From an uncultured Butyrivibrio sp. (GTDB lineage: Bacteria; Bacillota; Clostridia; Lachnospirales; Lachnospiraceae), in the NCBI GenBank assembly GCA_947169985.1, contig CAMVRW010000145.1, positions 1-6,165 on the forward strand: a stretch of DNA of 6,165 bases. Direction: 5' to 3'. Positions 1-6,165 of this stretch are shown here, piece after piece. The notes under the pieces are model-generated. The model had not been told where the DNA came from, made no database searches, and worked only from the letters and a program-made list of their open reading frames with translations. Made by a program: the position numbers and the translations under genes. Numbering within the stretch: position 1 is the first letter of the stretch; the number at the start of each line of letters is the position of its first letter.

Positions 1-1141
1 CATCCATCTTCTCTGCCTGGTTGATTATCTTAAGGAGTGTGGTCTTTCCTGTTCCGTTGTCACCGATAATAGCCACATGCTCACCCTTTTTGATCTCGAA
101 ATCCAGTCCCTCAAAGAGCCTTTCACTGCCAAAGGACTTGGAAAGCCCTTCAACTGTAAGCACATCATTGGCACTCTCGCAGTTGGGCTTTAAGGTGATC
201 TTCATGCTGTCATTTACATCCACAGGCTTATCCAAAACCTCTATCTTATCCAGCATCTTCTCACGGCTCTCAGCTCTTTTAATGGACTTCTCCCTGTTAA
301 AGGATTTGAGCTTAGCTATGACCTCTTCCTGATGCTTGATCTCTGCCTGCTGTTTGATATATGCATTCCATTCAACAGCTCTTTTCTGTTCCTTCTTGAC
401 CGCATAGGCGCTGTAATTGCCCATAAAGGTAGATACCTTGCAGTTTTCAACCTCTACAACCTTGTCTGCGATCTTATCAAGGAAATATCTGTCATGGGAC
501 ACGATGACCACTGCACCTTTGTAATTCAAAAGGTAGTTCTCAAGCCATCTGATAGCACCAAGGTCCAGATGGTTTGTAGGCTCATCCAGGATAATGAGAT
601 CAGGACTCAGCAAAAGAAGCTTACTAAGTGCCACCCTGGTCTTTTGTCCTCCTGAGAGGGTACTTATCTTTTTAGAAAGCTCATCCTCAGTAAAACCAAG
701 ACCCTTGGCAACTCCGGTAACTTCGCTCTGCCATGCGTAGCCCTGAAGCCTCTGGAACTCGTCATTCATCTGAGTATATCTGTTTAGAAGGCTCTCCAGT
801 TCCTGCCCTTCCAGATGCTTCATGTCAGACTCAGCCCTTCGGATATTCTCCTCAAGGTCGATGACATATCTTTTAACCTCTTTGAGTTCCTCATAGATGG
901 TGTTCTCTGAGTCGATATTCTGATTCTGAGCAAGATACCCCCAGGTTTTATCCTTAGCGAAGGTAACATCTCCATCATCAGGTGAAAGTTCACCAACTAT
1001 GATTTTTAAAAGGGTGGTCTTGCCGGCTCCGTTAATGCCGACAATGGCCACCTTCTCATTATTTTCCACATGAAAAGAGGCATCCCTAAGGATGTCCTTT
1101 CCATCAAAACTCTTATTTATTCCATGTACATTAAGTAGCAT
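1..1141 (-). CDS. ydiF: YdiF-type ABC-F ATPase (partial, C-terminus off window)
   Basis: This is a soluble twin-ATPase ABC-F protein. The family has no membrane domain; members bind the ribosome near the E site and act on translation, and some give resistance to ribosome-targeting antibiotics. I read 380 codons from an ATG at 1141-1139, with a TGA upstream in frame and AAAGGA about 10 nt before it. ATPase domain 1 has Walker A GINGAGKTT (residues 35-43), signature LSGGQ (162-166), Walker B LIILDEP with D186/E187, and H-loop SHD (215-217). A charged linker (about 245-310) follows, then domain 2 begins with an intact Walker A GDNGTGKTT (360-368). The reading frame runs off the left edge. YdiF-type proteins are about 640 aa, so roughly 250 residues are missing. 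The gene starts 17 bp after purC and is probably co-transcribed with it. The ABC-F class is very secure. The YdiF subgroup rests on overall resemblance, including the DKTWGYLAQNQ stretch, and no antibiotic substrate can be inferred. Confidence 0.9.
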   Translation of the reverse strand, partial: MLLNVHGINKSFDGKDILRDASFHVENNEKVAIVGINGAGKTTLLKIIVGELSPDDGDVTFAKDKTWGYLAQNQNIDSENTIYEELKEVKRYVIDLEENIRRAESDMKHLEGQELESLLNRYTQMNDEFQRLQGYAWQSEVTGVAKGLGFTEDELSKKISTLSGGQKTRVALSKLLLLSPDLIILDEPTNHLDLGAIRWLENYLLNYKGAVVIVSHDRYFLDKIADKVVEVENCKVSTFMGNYSAYAVKKEQKRAVEWNAYIKQQAEIKHQEEVIAKLKSFNREKSIKRAESREKMLDKIEVLDKPVDVNDSMKITLKPNCESANDVLTVEGLSKSFGSERLFEGLDFEIKKGEHVAIIGDNGTGKTTLLKIINQAEKMD

Positions 1142-1158
1142 ATCTATTCAGTCCTTTA

Positions 1159-2034
1159 TTAAACTGACAGCTCTTTTCCTGTAAGAAGTCTGTAGCACTC
1201 CAGGTACTTCTCGATTGTCTTGTCGATAACATCCTGTGGAAGGTTGTAATCGCACTCTGGATTTGCCTTTAAGTAATCTCTTACAAATTGCTTGTCAAAG
1301 GAAGGCTGTCCATGACCGGGTTCATAGCCTTCTACAGGCCAGAAACGTGATGAATCAGGAGTGAGCATCTCATCTCCGATAACAACCTCGCCCTTCTCAT
1401 TTATACCAAACTCAAACTTGGTATCAGCGATGATGATACCTCTTGTCAGGGCATAATCAGCGCACTTCTTGTAAAGAGCTATTGTATAGTCCCTGATCTT
1501 CTCAGCGTACTCACGGCCCTTACCAGGGAACTCTTTTTCAAGAACTTCTACGCTTCTGTCGAAATCAATGTTTTCGTCGTGATCGCCGATCTCAGCCTTG
1601 GTGCTTGGTGTGTAGATGGGTTCAGGGAGCTTGTCACATTCCTTAAGCCCCTCAGGAAGCTTGATACCGCAAACTGTGCCATTCTCCTTGTAGCTTGCCC
1701 AGCCACTTCCTGTAATATATCCCCTTACAATGCACTCAACAGGGATCATGGTGAGCTTCTTGCAGAGCATACTGTTTCCTGTAAACTCCGGTGTTCTGAA
1801 AAACTCAGGCATATCAGCTGTATCAACGCTGACCATGTGGTTATCCACGATATCCTTTGTAAGATCAAACCAGAATTTGGACATCTGTGTAAGAACTGCC
1901 CCCTTCTTGGTAACCTTGTTCTTAAGGATTACGTCAAAGGCTGAAATTCTGTCGGTAGCAACCATGATAAGGTTCTCACCGATATCGTAGATCTCACGAA
2001 CTTTTCCTGACTTTACTGGACTGTACTGCTGCAT
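1159..2034 (-). CDS. purC: Phosphoribosylaminoimidazole-succinocarboxamide (SAICAR) synthase
   Basis: PurC is the cytosolic enzyme of de novo purine synthesis that joins CAIR and L-aspartate, using ATP, to make SAICAR. The 291-aa product opens MQQYSPVKSGKVREIYDIG, with the nucleotide-binding GKVREIY region at 10-16 and the ATDRISAFD block at 26-34. The first family signature is IPVECIVRGYITGSGW (97-112), and the second is IIADTKFEFG (201-210), followed by DEMLTPDSSRFW (221-232). The length fits the longer PurC type rather than the roughly 237-aa E. coli form. The frame stays open upstream to 2163, but those 43 codons overlap the end of the preceding gene and do not look like PurC. The chosen ATG at 2034 has AGGAGG 7 nt upstream and the conserved family N-terminus. 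It lies 46 bp after the YkpA-type gene and 17 bp before the YdiF-type gene. No other pur gene is in the window, and no purine riboswitch fits in the 46-bp gap. Confidence 0.97.
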   Translation of the reverse strand: MQQYSPVKSGKVREIYDIGENLIMVATDRISAFDVILKNKVTKKGAVLTQMSKFWFDLTKDIVDNHMVSVDTADMPEFFRTPEFTGNSMLCKKLTMIPVECIVRGYITGSGWASYKENGTVCGIKLPEGLKECDKLPEPIYTPSTKAEIGDHDENIDFDRSVEVLEKEFPGKGREYAEKIRDYTIALYKKCADYALTRGIIIADTKFEFGINEKGEVVIGDEMLTPDSSRFWPVEGYEPGHGQPSFDKQFVRDYLKANPECDYNLPQDVIDKTIEKYLECYRLLTGKELSV

Positions 2035-2041
2035 TTTAGCT

Positions 2042-2047
2042 CCTCCT
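2042..2047 (-). promoter_or_regulatory. Ribosome binding site that fixes the purC start
   Basis: The minus strand reads AAAAGGAGGAGCTAAAATG, giving a six-base AGGAGG core 7 nt before the ATG at 2034. This near-perfect Shine-Dalgarno site supports the 2034 start over the longer open frame that begins inside the upstream gene at 2163. Confidence 0.9.
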
Positions 2048-2080
2048 TTTAAATCATCACATATTAGAAACGAACTGTAA

Positions 2081-3721
2081 TCAGTCGTCTTCTTCCTCTT
2101 CAATGGCTGTATTGTAAACTGTACGTTTTCTAGCCATCTCGTCATTTTCAAGGTACTCATCATAAGTGGATCTCTTATCCACTAATGTTCCATCAGGAAG
2201 GATCTCCATGATCCTGTTAGCTGTTGTCTGTACAACCTGGTGGTCACGGCAGGCAAAAAGCTCAACTCCAGGGAACTTGATCATTCCGTCGTTAAGAGCG
2301 GAAATTGATTCCATATCAAGGTGGTTTGTGGGCTCGTCAAAGATAAGGCAGTTGGCACCGGAGATCATCATCTTTGAGAGAAGACATCTTACCTTCTCAC
2401 CACCGGATAAAACCTTAACCTTCTTGATTCCGTCTTCACCTGCAAAAAGCATACGTCCAAGGAAGCCCCTTACATAGGTAGAATCCTTGATCTCCGAATA
2501 ACCTGTAAGCCATTCTGTAATATTGTAGTCGTTGTCAAATTCCTTTGTATTGTCCTTAGGGAAATATGCCTGGGAAGTAGTTACGCCCCACTTATAGGTT
2601 CCCTCATCAGGCTCCATCTCGCCCATAAGGATCTGGAAAAGAGTTGTCTTAGCCAGCTCATTCCCTCCAACAAAGGCAATCTTGTCATCGTGCTGAACAA
2701 CAAAGGAAATATTATCAAGAACCTTCTCTCCATTGATTGTCTTGGAGATTCCATCAACTGTAAGGACCTCGTTACCAATCTCTCTTTCAGGTCTGAAGTC
2801 GATGTAAGGATACTTTCTGCTTGAAGGCTTGATGGTATCAAGCTCGATCTTTTCAAGAGCACGCTTTCTGGAAGTAGCCTGCTTGGACTTACTTGCGTTA
2901 GCTGAGAACCTTGCAATGAACTCCTTCAACTCTTTTATCTGCTCTTCCTTCTTCTTGTTGGCTTCCTTCATCTGACGGATCATCAGCTGGGAAGACTCAT
3001 ACCAGAAGTCATAGTTACCGGCATAGAGCTGGATCTTGCCATAGTCGATATCAGCGATATATGTGCAGACCTTATTAAGGAAATATCTGTCATGGGACAC
3101 AACGATCACGATGTTATCATAATTGATAAGGAACTCCTCAAGCCATGCGATAGCATCAAGATCAAGATGGTTGGTAGGCTCATCAAGAAGCAGGATATCG
3201 GGATTTCCGAAAAGAGCTCTTGCAAGAAGAACCTTAACTTTCTGATTACCATCAAGTTCCTTCATGAGCTTATGGTGATACTCAGTCTCAATTCCAAGGC
3301 CGTTAAGAAGGCTCTCTGCGTCAGACTCAGCTTCCCATCCGTTCATCTCAGCAAACTCAGCCTCAAGTTCACTGGCTCTGATTCCATCCTCGTCTGTAAA
3401 ATCCTCTTTGGCATAGATGGCATCCTTCTCCTTCATAACCTCAAGAAGACGGGCATTACCACCCATAACAGTATCAAGGACCTCGTTTTCGTCATATTTA
3501 AAGTGATCCTGCTCCAGGAATGAGAGACGCTCGCCGGGAGTGATCGCTATATCACCGTTTGTGGTCTCGATCTGTCCTGAAAGGATCTTAAGGAAGGTTG
3601 ACTTGCCGGCACCGTTTGCACCGATGATTCCGTAGCAGTTGCCTTCCGTGAATTTGATGTTTACATCCTCAAAAAGAGCTTTCTTACCAACTCTAAGTGT
3701 TACATTATTTGCACTGATCAT
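2081..3721 (-). CDS. ykpA: YkpA/YbiT-type ABC-F ATPase
   Basis: This complete 546-aa ABC-F protein has two ATPase domains joined by a charged linker and no membrane segment. By family it is a cytosolic, ribosome-associated translation factor; a specific role or drug cannot be read from the sequence. Domain 1 has Walker A GANGAGKST (34-42), a weak signature LDGNQ (156-160), Walker B ILLLDEP (D180/E181) and H-loop SHD (209-211). The linker (about 240-318) includes a likely coiled coil and the basic stretch SANASKSKQATSRKR. Domain 2 has an altered Walker A GGNELAKTT (352-360), an intact signature LSGGE (438-442), Walker B FDEP (D462/E463), and CRD (491-493) where SHD is expected. The protein ends in an acidic EEEEDD tail. 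Length and sequence closely resemble B. subtilis YkpA as I remember it, including the odd NELA Walker A. The ATG at 3721 has AGAGG 7 nt upstream. It is the first gene of the unit that continues into purC. Confidence 0.95.
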   Translation of the reverse strand: MISANNVTLRVGKKALFEDVNIKFTEGNCYGIIGANGAGKSTFLKILSGQIETTNGDIAITPGERLSFLEQDHFKYDENEVLDTVMGGNARLLEVMKEKDAIYAKEDFTDEDGIRASELEAEFAEMNGWEAESDAESLLNGLGIETEYHHKLMKELDGNQKVKVLLARALFGNPDILLLDEPTNHLDLDAIAWLEEFLINYDNIVIVVSHDRYFLNKVCTYIADIDYGKIQLYAGNYDFWYESSQLMIRQMKEANKKKEEQIKELKEFIARFSANASKSKQATSRKRALEKIELDTIKPSSRKYPYIDFRPEREIGNEVLTVDGISKTINGEKVLDNISFVVQHDDKIAFVGGNELAKTTLFQILMGEMEPDEGTYKWGVTTSQAYFPKDNTKEFDNDYNITEWLTGYSEIKDSTYVRGFLGRMLFAGEDGIKKVKVLSGGEKVRCLLSKMMISGANCLIFDEPTNHLDMESISALNDGMIKFPGVELFACRDHQVVQTTANRIMEILPDGTLVDKRSTYDEYLENDEMARKRTVYNTAIEEEEDD

Positions 3722-3769
3722 TTAAAAACCTCTATTACTCTACTAAATCTACTTCTAACAACAGTCTGT

Positions 3770-3798
3770 ATTATATGAGAATTAGTTATAAAAAGCAA
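3770..3798 (-). promoter_or_regulatory. Sigma-70-type promoter for ykpA-purC-ydiF
   Basis: On the minus strand a perfect -10 box TATAAT (3775-3770) lies 17 bp downstream of TTGCTT (3798-3793), which matches the -35 consensus at its first three bases. Transcription should start near 3763, leaving a leader of about 42 nt before the ATG at 3721, with AGAGG at 3733-3729. The surrounding DNA is AT-rich. It is the only strong promoter-like match I found in this gap, and it lies just after the terminator of the upstream unit. The leader is too short for a typical riboswitch or antibiotic-sensing attenuator. Confidence 0.75.
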
Positions 3799-3815
3799 CC
3801 TTCATTAATAATGTC

Positions 3816-3845
3816 AAAAAATGCCGGTGACCTGTGGCCACCGGC
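3816..3845 (-). terminator. Rho-independent terminator of the thrH-EAL unit
   Basis: The minus strand carries GCCGGTGGCC, loop ACA, then GGTCACCGGC (3845-3823). This is a 10-bp GC-rich stem with one internal G-T wobble, followed by A and six T residues (3821-3816). It begins 12 nt after the stop codon of the EAL-domain gene. There is no T-run on the other side of the stem, so it should stop transcription only in the direction of these genes. It separates this unit from the ykpA promoter about 20 bp downstream. Confidence 0.93.
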
Positions 3846-3857
3846 TAAAGGATTTAT

Positions 3858-5750
3858 TCACGTATTGTATTTCTTCAAAAATTCATCTAAAGGCAACGGC
3901 TTTGAATAGTAATAACCCTGGAAGTAATCACAGCCTGTTTCCCTCATGGCCTTTGCCATTCTCTCATCTTCGATGCCTTCGGCTGTCACAGTGAAATTCA
4001 TGTGTTTAAAGGCCTGTACCATGCTTGGAAGAATTTCATCAGGCTCATTGAAGTAATCCCATACAAGACTCATATCAAGCTTCACGTTAATAAACGGACA
4101 TTTCTTTAATCTTGTTATGTTGGAATAACCTGTTCCGTAGTCATCAAGGACAAACTTAAAGCCCTTCTTTTGCATGGAATGGATCTGTTTTCTAAGGAAA
4201 CCGTCATCTATCATGGACTCTTCAGTGATCTCAAGCCTGATCTTCTCCGGGCTGATACCATACTTTTGTAAGATTGAGTCATATCTCTCAGCCAGATCCG
4301 CCTTCATAAACTGCATGGGCGACAGATTGACATTTATCCAGTGAACACCGATTTTTTCAAGGTCATTCTCTTTAATGAATCTGCAGGCCTTTTCAAAAAC
4401 TTGCTCTCCCAGCTTATTGATACGTCCATTTTTCTCAGCGATATGAATAAAGGCCACAGGAGGAATCAGCTTTCCATCGTCATCCCTGATCCTGGAAAGA
4501 GCCTCTGCTCCTACAATCTGTCCGTTATCAGCTCTTACTATCGGCTGTAGGAATACTTCAACCTTGTCTTCATCCACAACCTTTACAAGTAGTCTCTTTA
4601 AGATGTTTTCCTTTTTATTATTCTCCATTTCATTATCAGAGATAATGACAGGCTCTCTGCTATCCAGCTTATCAGCCTTATCCATGGCTATTATCATGGA
4701 ATTTAAGAGCGCATCCGCCGACTCCACCTTGTCAGTGATCTCAACGGATACAAAGCTCACATCCAGATAGAGCTCCAGGTCATCCGCTGTCCAGGGTTCA
4801 TTAAACCTCTTACTCAACGTGCTGATAACATCATGGAATGACATAGTACCGTCTCCAAGGATAATGAACCTTCCTTTGCGGTAATAAAAGATCTTACATC
4901 CTTCAAAGTTCTGCAGTAGATAATCGGAGATAAGAGATATACCTTTGTCTATCTGACGTCCGCCGTAGATATCCCTCATCTCATGATAGTTGTGAACCAC
5001 CATTCCCACTGCTTTGTCATGGAGTTTACCATTATTCTCATCGATGTAATCACGGAAGGCTGTGCTGTTAAATACCGAGCCTCGAAGCTCCAGATAAAAC
5101 TCGGGATTCTGGAACGCAAGGTACATAATGATAACAGCCATGATACAGAAGGTATCCATCAAAAGAAGCGTCGGATACATTCTTCTGACAATTAAACCCA
5201 AAAGAAGAACAGCATTTGCCAAAAAGATACTGTACCTGTGTCGTCTTCTGTCCAGGTTTTTCCGATATGCAAAAATGATAAAAAAGGAAAAAGCAAGATA
5301 AAGGAAGAAGATGTAATAAACAAGATCGTAAAGCGCTCCTGAATGATAGCCATCCTCCTGAATGCTGTAGATAAGCCCTGTCCATGGGCAGGACATTGCG
5401 ATCACAGCAGCAACGACACAGGGTAGACGAAGTAAACTGGTCGTCATAGGTCTTTTACCCGGGTCCAGCCTGAATACAGTGGCAGTGAATGCAAAAAAGA
5501 CGTATGCTCTTGCAAAGAAGAACACAAAATATAAGCCGTTCAGGATATAAAGAACCGAATTCGATGTTTCAGCGTAATGCTCATCAGCCCAGCTGGAAAC
5601 CACATCAAGAAAAATGACCACACCTTCTACAACAAGGATGTCCAGGAAAGTCCTGTTCACCCTTAGAGAAAGTCGTGGCAAAGAAAAATAGAACACGAGA
5701 ATTATGGATATTATAAACATGCTCGGTACAGCAAAGCTATAATCCCACAT
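3858..5750 (-). CDS. Membrane-anchored degenerate GGDEF-EAL protein, predicted c-di-GMP phosphodiesterase
   Basis: A 630-aa signalling protein predicted to cleave cyclic-di-GMP at the inner face of the membrane. Residues 1-215 hold about seven hydrophobic segments (near 10-24, 35-53, 66-93, 107-120, 140-162, 173-189 and 195-213), probably the sensor. Residues about 222-370 resemble a GGDEF domain, but RKGRF (291-295) replaces GGDEF, so cyclase activity is unlikely. The EAL domain (about 383-628) keeps the residues known to bind metal or substrate in this family: E415 in EAL, N475 in VNLS, E507 in LEITE, D536/D537 in LDDYGTGYS, K557 in NVKLD, E591 in AEGIE and Q611 in QGYYYSKP. Activity is inferred from these residues. 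The ATG at 5750 has GAGAGGAG ending 4 nt upstream. It follows the ThrH-like gene by 25 bp and is the last gene before a terminator. No ligand can be inferred for the membrane part. Confidence 0.92.
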   Translation of the reverse strand: MWDYSFAVPSMFIISIILVFYFSLPRLSLRVNRTFLDILVVEGVVIFLDVVSSWADEHYAETSNSVLYILNGLYFVFFFARAYVFFAFTATVFRLDPGKRPMTTSLLRLPCVVAAVIAMSCPWTGLIYSIQEDGYHSGALYDLVYYIFFLYLAFSFFIIFAYRKNLDRRRHRYSIFLANAVLLLGLIVRRMYPTLLLMDTFCIMAVIIMYLAFQNPEFYLELRGSVFNSTAFRDYIDENNGKLHDKAVGMVVHNYHEMRDIYGGRQIDKGISLISDYLLQNFEGCKIFYYRKGRFIILGDGTMSFHDVISTLSKRFNEPWTADDLELYLDVSFVSVEITDKVESADALLNSMIIAMDKADKLDSREPVIISDNEMENNKKENILKRLLVKVVDEDKVEVFLQPIVRADNGQIVGAEALSRIRDDDGKLIPPVAFIHIAEKNGRINKLGEQVFEKACRFIKENDLEKIGVHWINVNLSPMQFMKADLAERYDSILQKYGISPEKIRLEITEESMIDDGFLRKQIHSMQKKGFKFVLDDYGTGYSNITRLKKCPFINVKLDMSLVWDYFNEPDEILPSMVQAFKHMNFTVTAEGIEDERMAKAMRETGCDYFQGYYYSKPLPLDEFLKKYNT

Positions 5751-5775
5751 ATTACTCCTCTCAACTTAGTGCTTA

Positions 5776-6165
5776 TCAGTTAAGTGATTTTTTGATCGCA
5801 TCAAGAAGGTCGTTATATTCCTCAAAAGCCGGAAGATCAGGATAATCTTTCTTTATCTGCTCTGTAGAGCGGAAAAGAAATCCTTCCTTTGAGGCAAGTA
5901 TCATTGCAAGGTCGTTATATGAATCTCCGCTTGCTATGGTCTCATATCCGATTGACTGGAGGGCCTTTACGGTTGTGAGCTTGGACTGCTCGCATCTCAT
6001 CTTAAAGCCTGTTATCTCGCCGTTTTCTGCCACCTCTAAGGTGTTGCAGAAAATAGTGGGCCATCCCAGTTTCTCCATAAGAGGAGTAGCAAACTGTGTA
6101 AAGGTATCGCTTATGATTATTACCTGAGTGAGCTTTCTAAGTTCATCCAAAAACTCTTTTGCTCC
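5776..6165 (-). CDS. thrH: ThrH-like phosphoserine phosphatase / homoserine phosphotransferase (partial, N-terminus off window)
   Basis: The C-terminal 129 residues of a HAD-superfamily phosphatase are visible; the frame stays open to the right edge. In visible numbering, motif II is IIISDTF (S19-D20-T21) and motif IV is SGDSYND (D81, D85). Between them are PLMEKLGWPTIFC and a GEITGFKMR strand, and the end reads DYPDLPAFEEYNDLLDAI. This pattern resembles ThrH, which removes phosphate from phosphoserine and can pass it to homoserine, linking serine and threonine synthesis. ThrH is about 205 aa, so roughly 75 residues are missing, including the motif I aspartate nucleophile, which cannot be checked. 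A TTG codon at 6150 is an internal leucine, not the start, because the similarity continues upstream of it. The gene sits 25 bp before the EAL-domain gene and is probably co-transcribed. A plain SerB-type phosphatase is the main alternative. Confidence 0.82.
   Translation of the reverse strand, partial: GAKEFLDELRKLTQVIIISDTFTQFATPLMEKLGWPTIFCNTLEVAENGEITGFKMRCEQSKLTTVKALQSIGYETIASGDSYNDLAMILASKEGFLFRSTEQIKKDYPDLPAFEEYNDLLDAIKKSLN

Noticed and set aside
21..655. Two plus-strand open frames of about 100 codons
   Set aside because: They lie wholly antisense to the YdiF-type ABC-F gene, whose domain motifs are intact in its own frame, and they have no recognisable protein features.
2035..2080. 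Possible purine riboswitch or internal terminator between ykpA and purC
   Set aside because: The gap is only 46 bp, shows no stable hairpin or conserved riboswitch core, and is mostly taken up by the purC ribosome site.
2035..2163. A longer purC reading frame starting at 2163 with 43 extra N-terminal residues
   Set aside because: The extension overlaps the end of the ykpA-type gene, does not look like PurC, and has no good ribosome site. The 2034 ATG has AGGAGG 7 nt upstream and the expected family N-terminus.
2581..2916. A 111-codon minus-strand open frame inside the YkpA-type gene
   Set aside because: It is an out-of-frame reading of the linker and second ATPase domain. Its Ser/Arg/Leu-rich composition is typical of a frame-shifted shadow.
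3092..3523. A 143-codon plus-strand open frame
   Set aside because: It is antisense to the conserved first ATPase domain of the YkpA-type protein and shows no family motif, so it is a shadow of that gene.
3729..3760. Leader of the ykpA unit with four TAGA repeats on the minus strand
   Set aside because: The repeats are short and unevenly spaced in AT-rich DNA, with no dyad symmetry or known operator match. They are most likely chance.
5068..5385. A 105-codon minus-strand open frame within the EAL-domain gene
   Set aside because: It is an alternate frame of the membrane region. The main frame is continuous through 630 residues with intact motifs, so there is no frameshift to explain.
6148..6150. 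TTG at 6150 as the start of a short 124-aa phosphatase
   Set aside because: The frame and the ThrH similarity (GAKEF upstream of it) continue to the window edge, so the gene is cut by the window rather than short.

Overview
All five genes in this 6.2 kb window lie on the minus strand, so transcription runs from high to low coordinates. No rRNA, tRNA, CRISPR array, insertion sequence or phage gene is visible. Base composition looks moderate and even throughout, with purine-rich Shine-Dalgarno sites. The YkpA-type and YdiF-type ABC-F proteins and a long-form (291 aa) PurC point to a Firmicute. The membrane-anchored degenerate GGDEF-EAL protein and ThrH suggest a Clostridia member, plausibly Lachnospiraceae (Butyrivibrio-like). 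That placement is an inference from protein style, not a database match.

The first transcription unit occupies the right side. The C-terminal 129 residues of a ThrH-like phosphoserine phosphatase/homoserine phosphotransferase (5776-6165) are cut by the window edge. After a 25-bp gap comes a 630-aa membrane protein (3858-5750) with about seven membrane segments, a GGDEF-like domain that has lost its signature, and a complete EAL catalytic domain, probably a cyclic-di-GMP phosphodiesterase. A strong rho-independent terminator (3816-3845) ends this unit.

The second unit starts in the 136-bp gap at 3722-3857, from a sigma-70-type promoter with a perfect TATAAT and a 17-bp spacer. It reads a YkpA/YbiT-type ABC-F ATPase (2081-3721), then purC (1159-2034, start set by a strong Shine-Dalgarno site), then a YdiF-type ABC-F ATPase (1-1141, cut by the left edge). 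Gaps of 46 and 17 bp with no visible terminator suggest one operon. The unit joins a purine-biosynthesis enzyme with two ribosome-associated ATPases.

Most of the window is ordinary chromosomal housekeeping sequence, and I see no clear new system. The points most worth a second look are the clustering of degenerate ATPase motifs on one composite nucleotide site of the YkpA-type protein (including Cys-Arg-Asp in place of Ser-His-Asp), the ABC-F/purC/ABC-F arrangement, and the split between a degenerate GGDEF and an intact EAL domain in the signalling protein.
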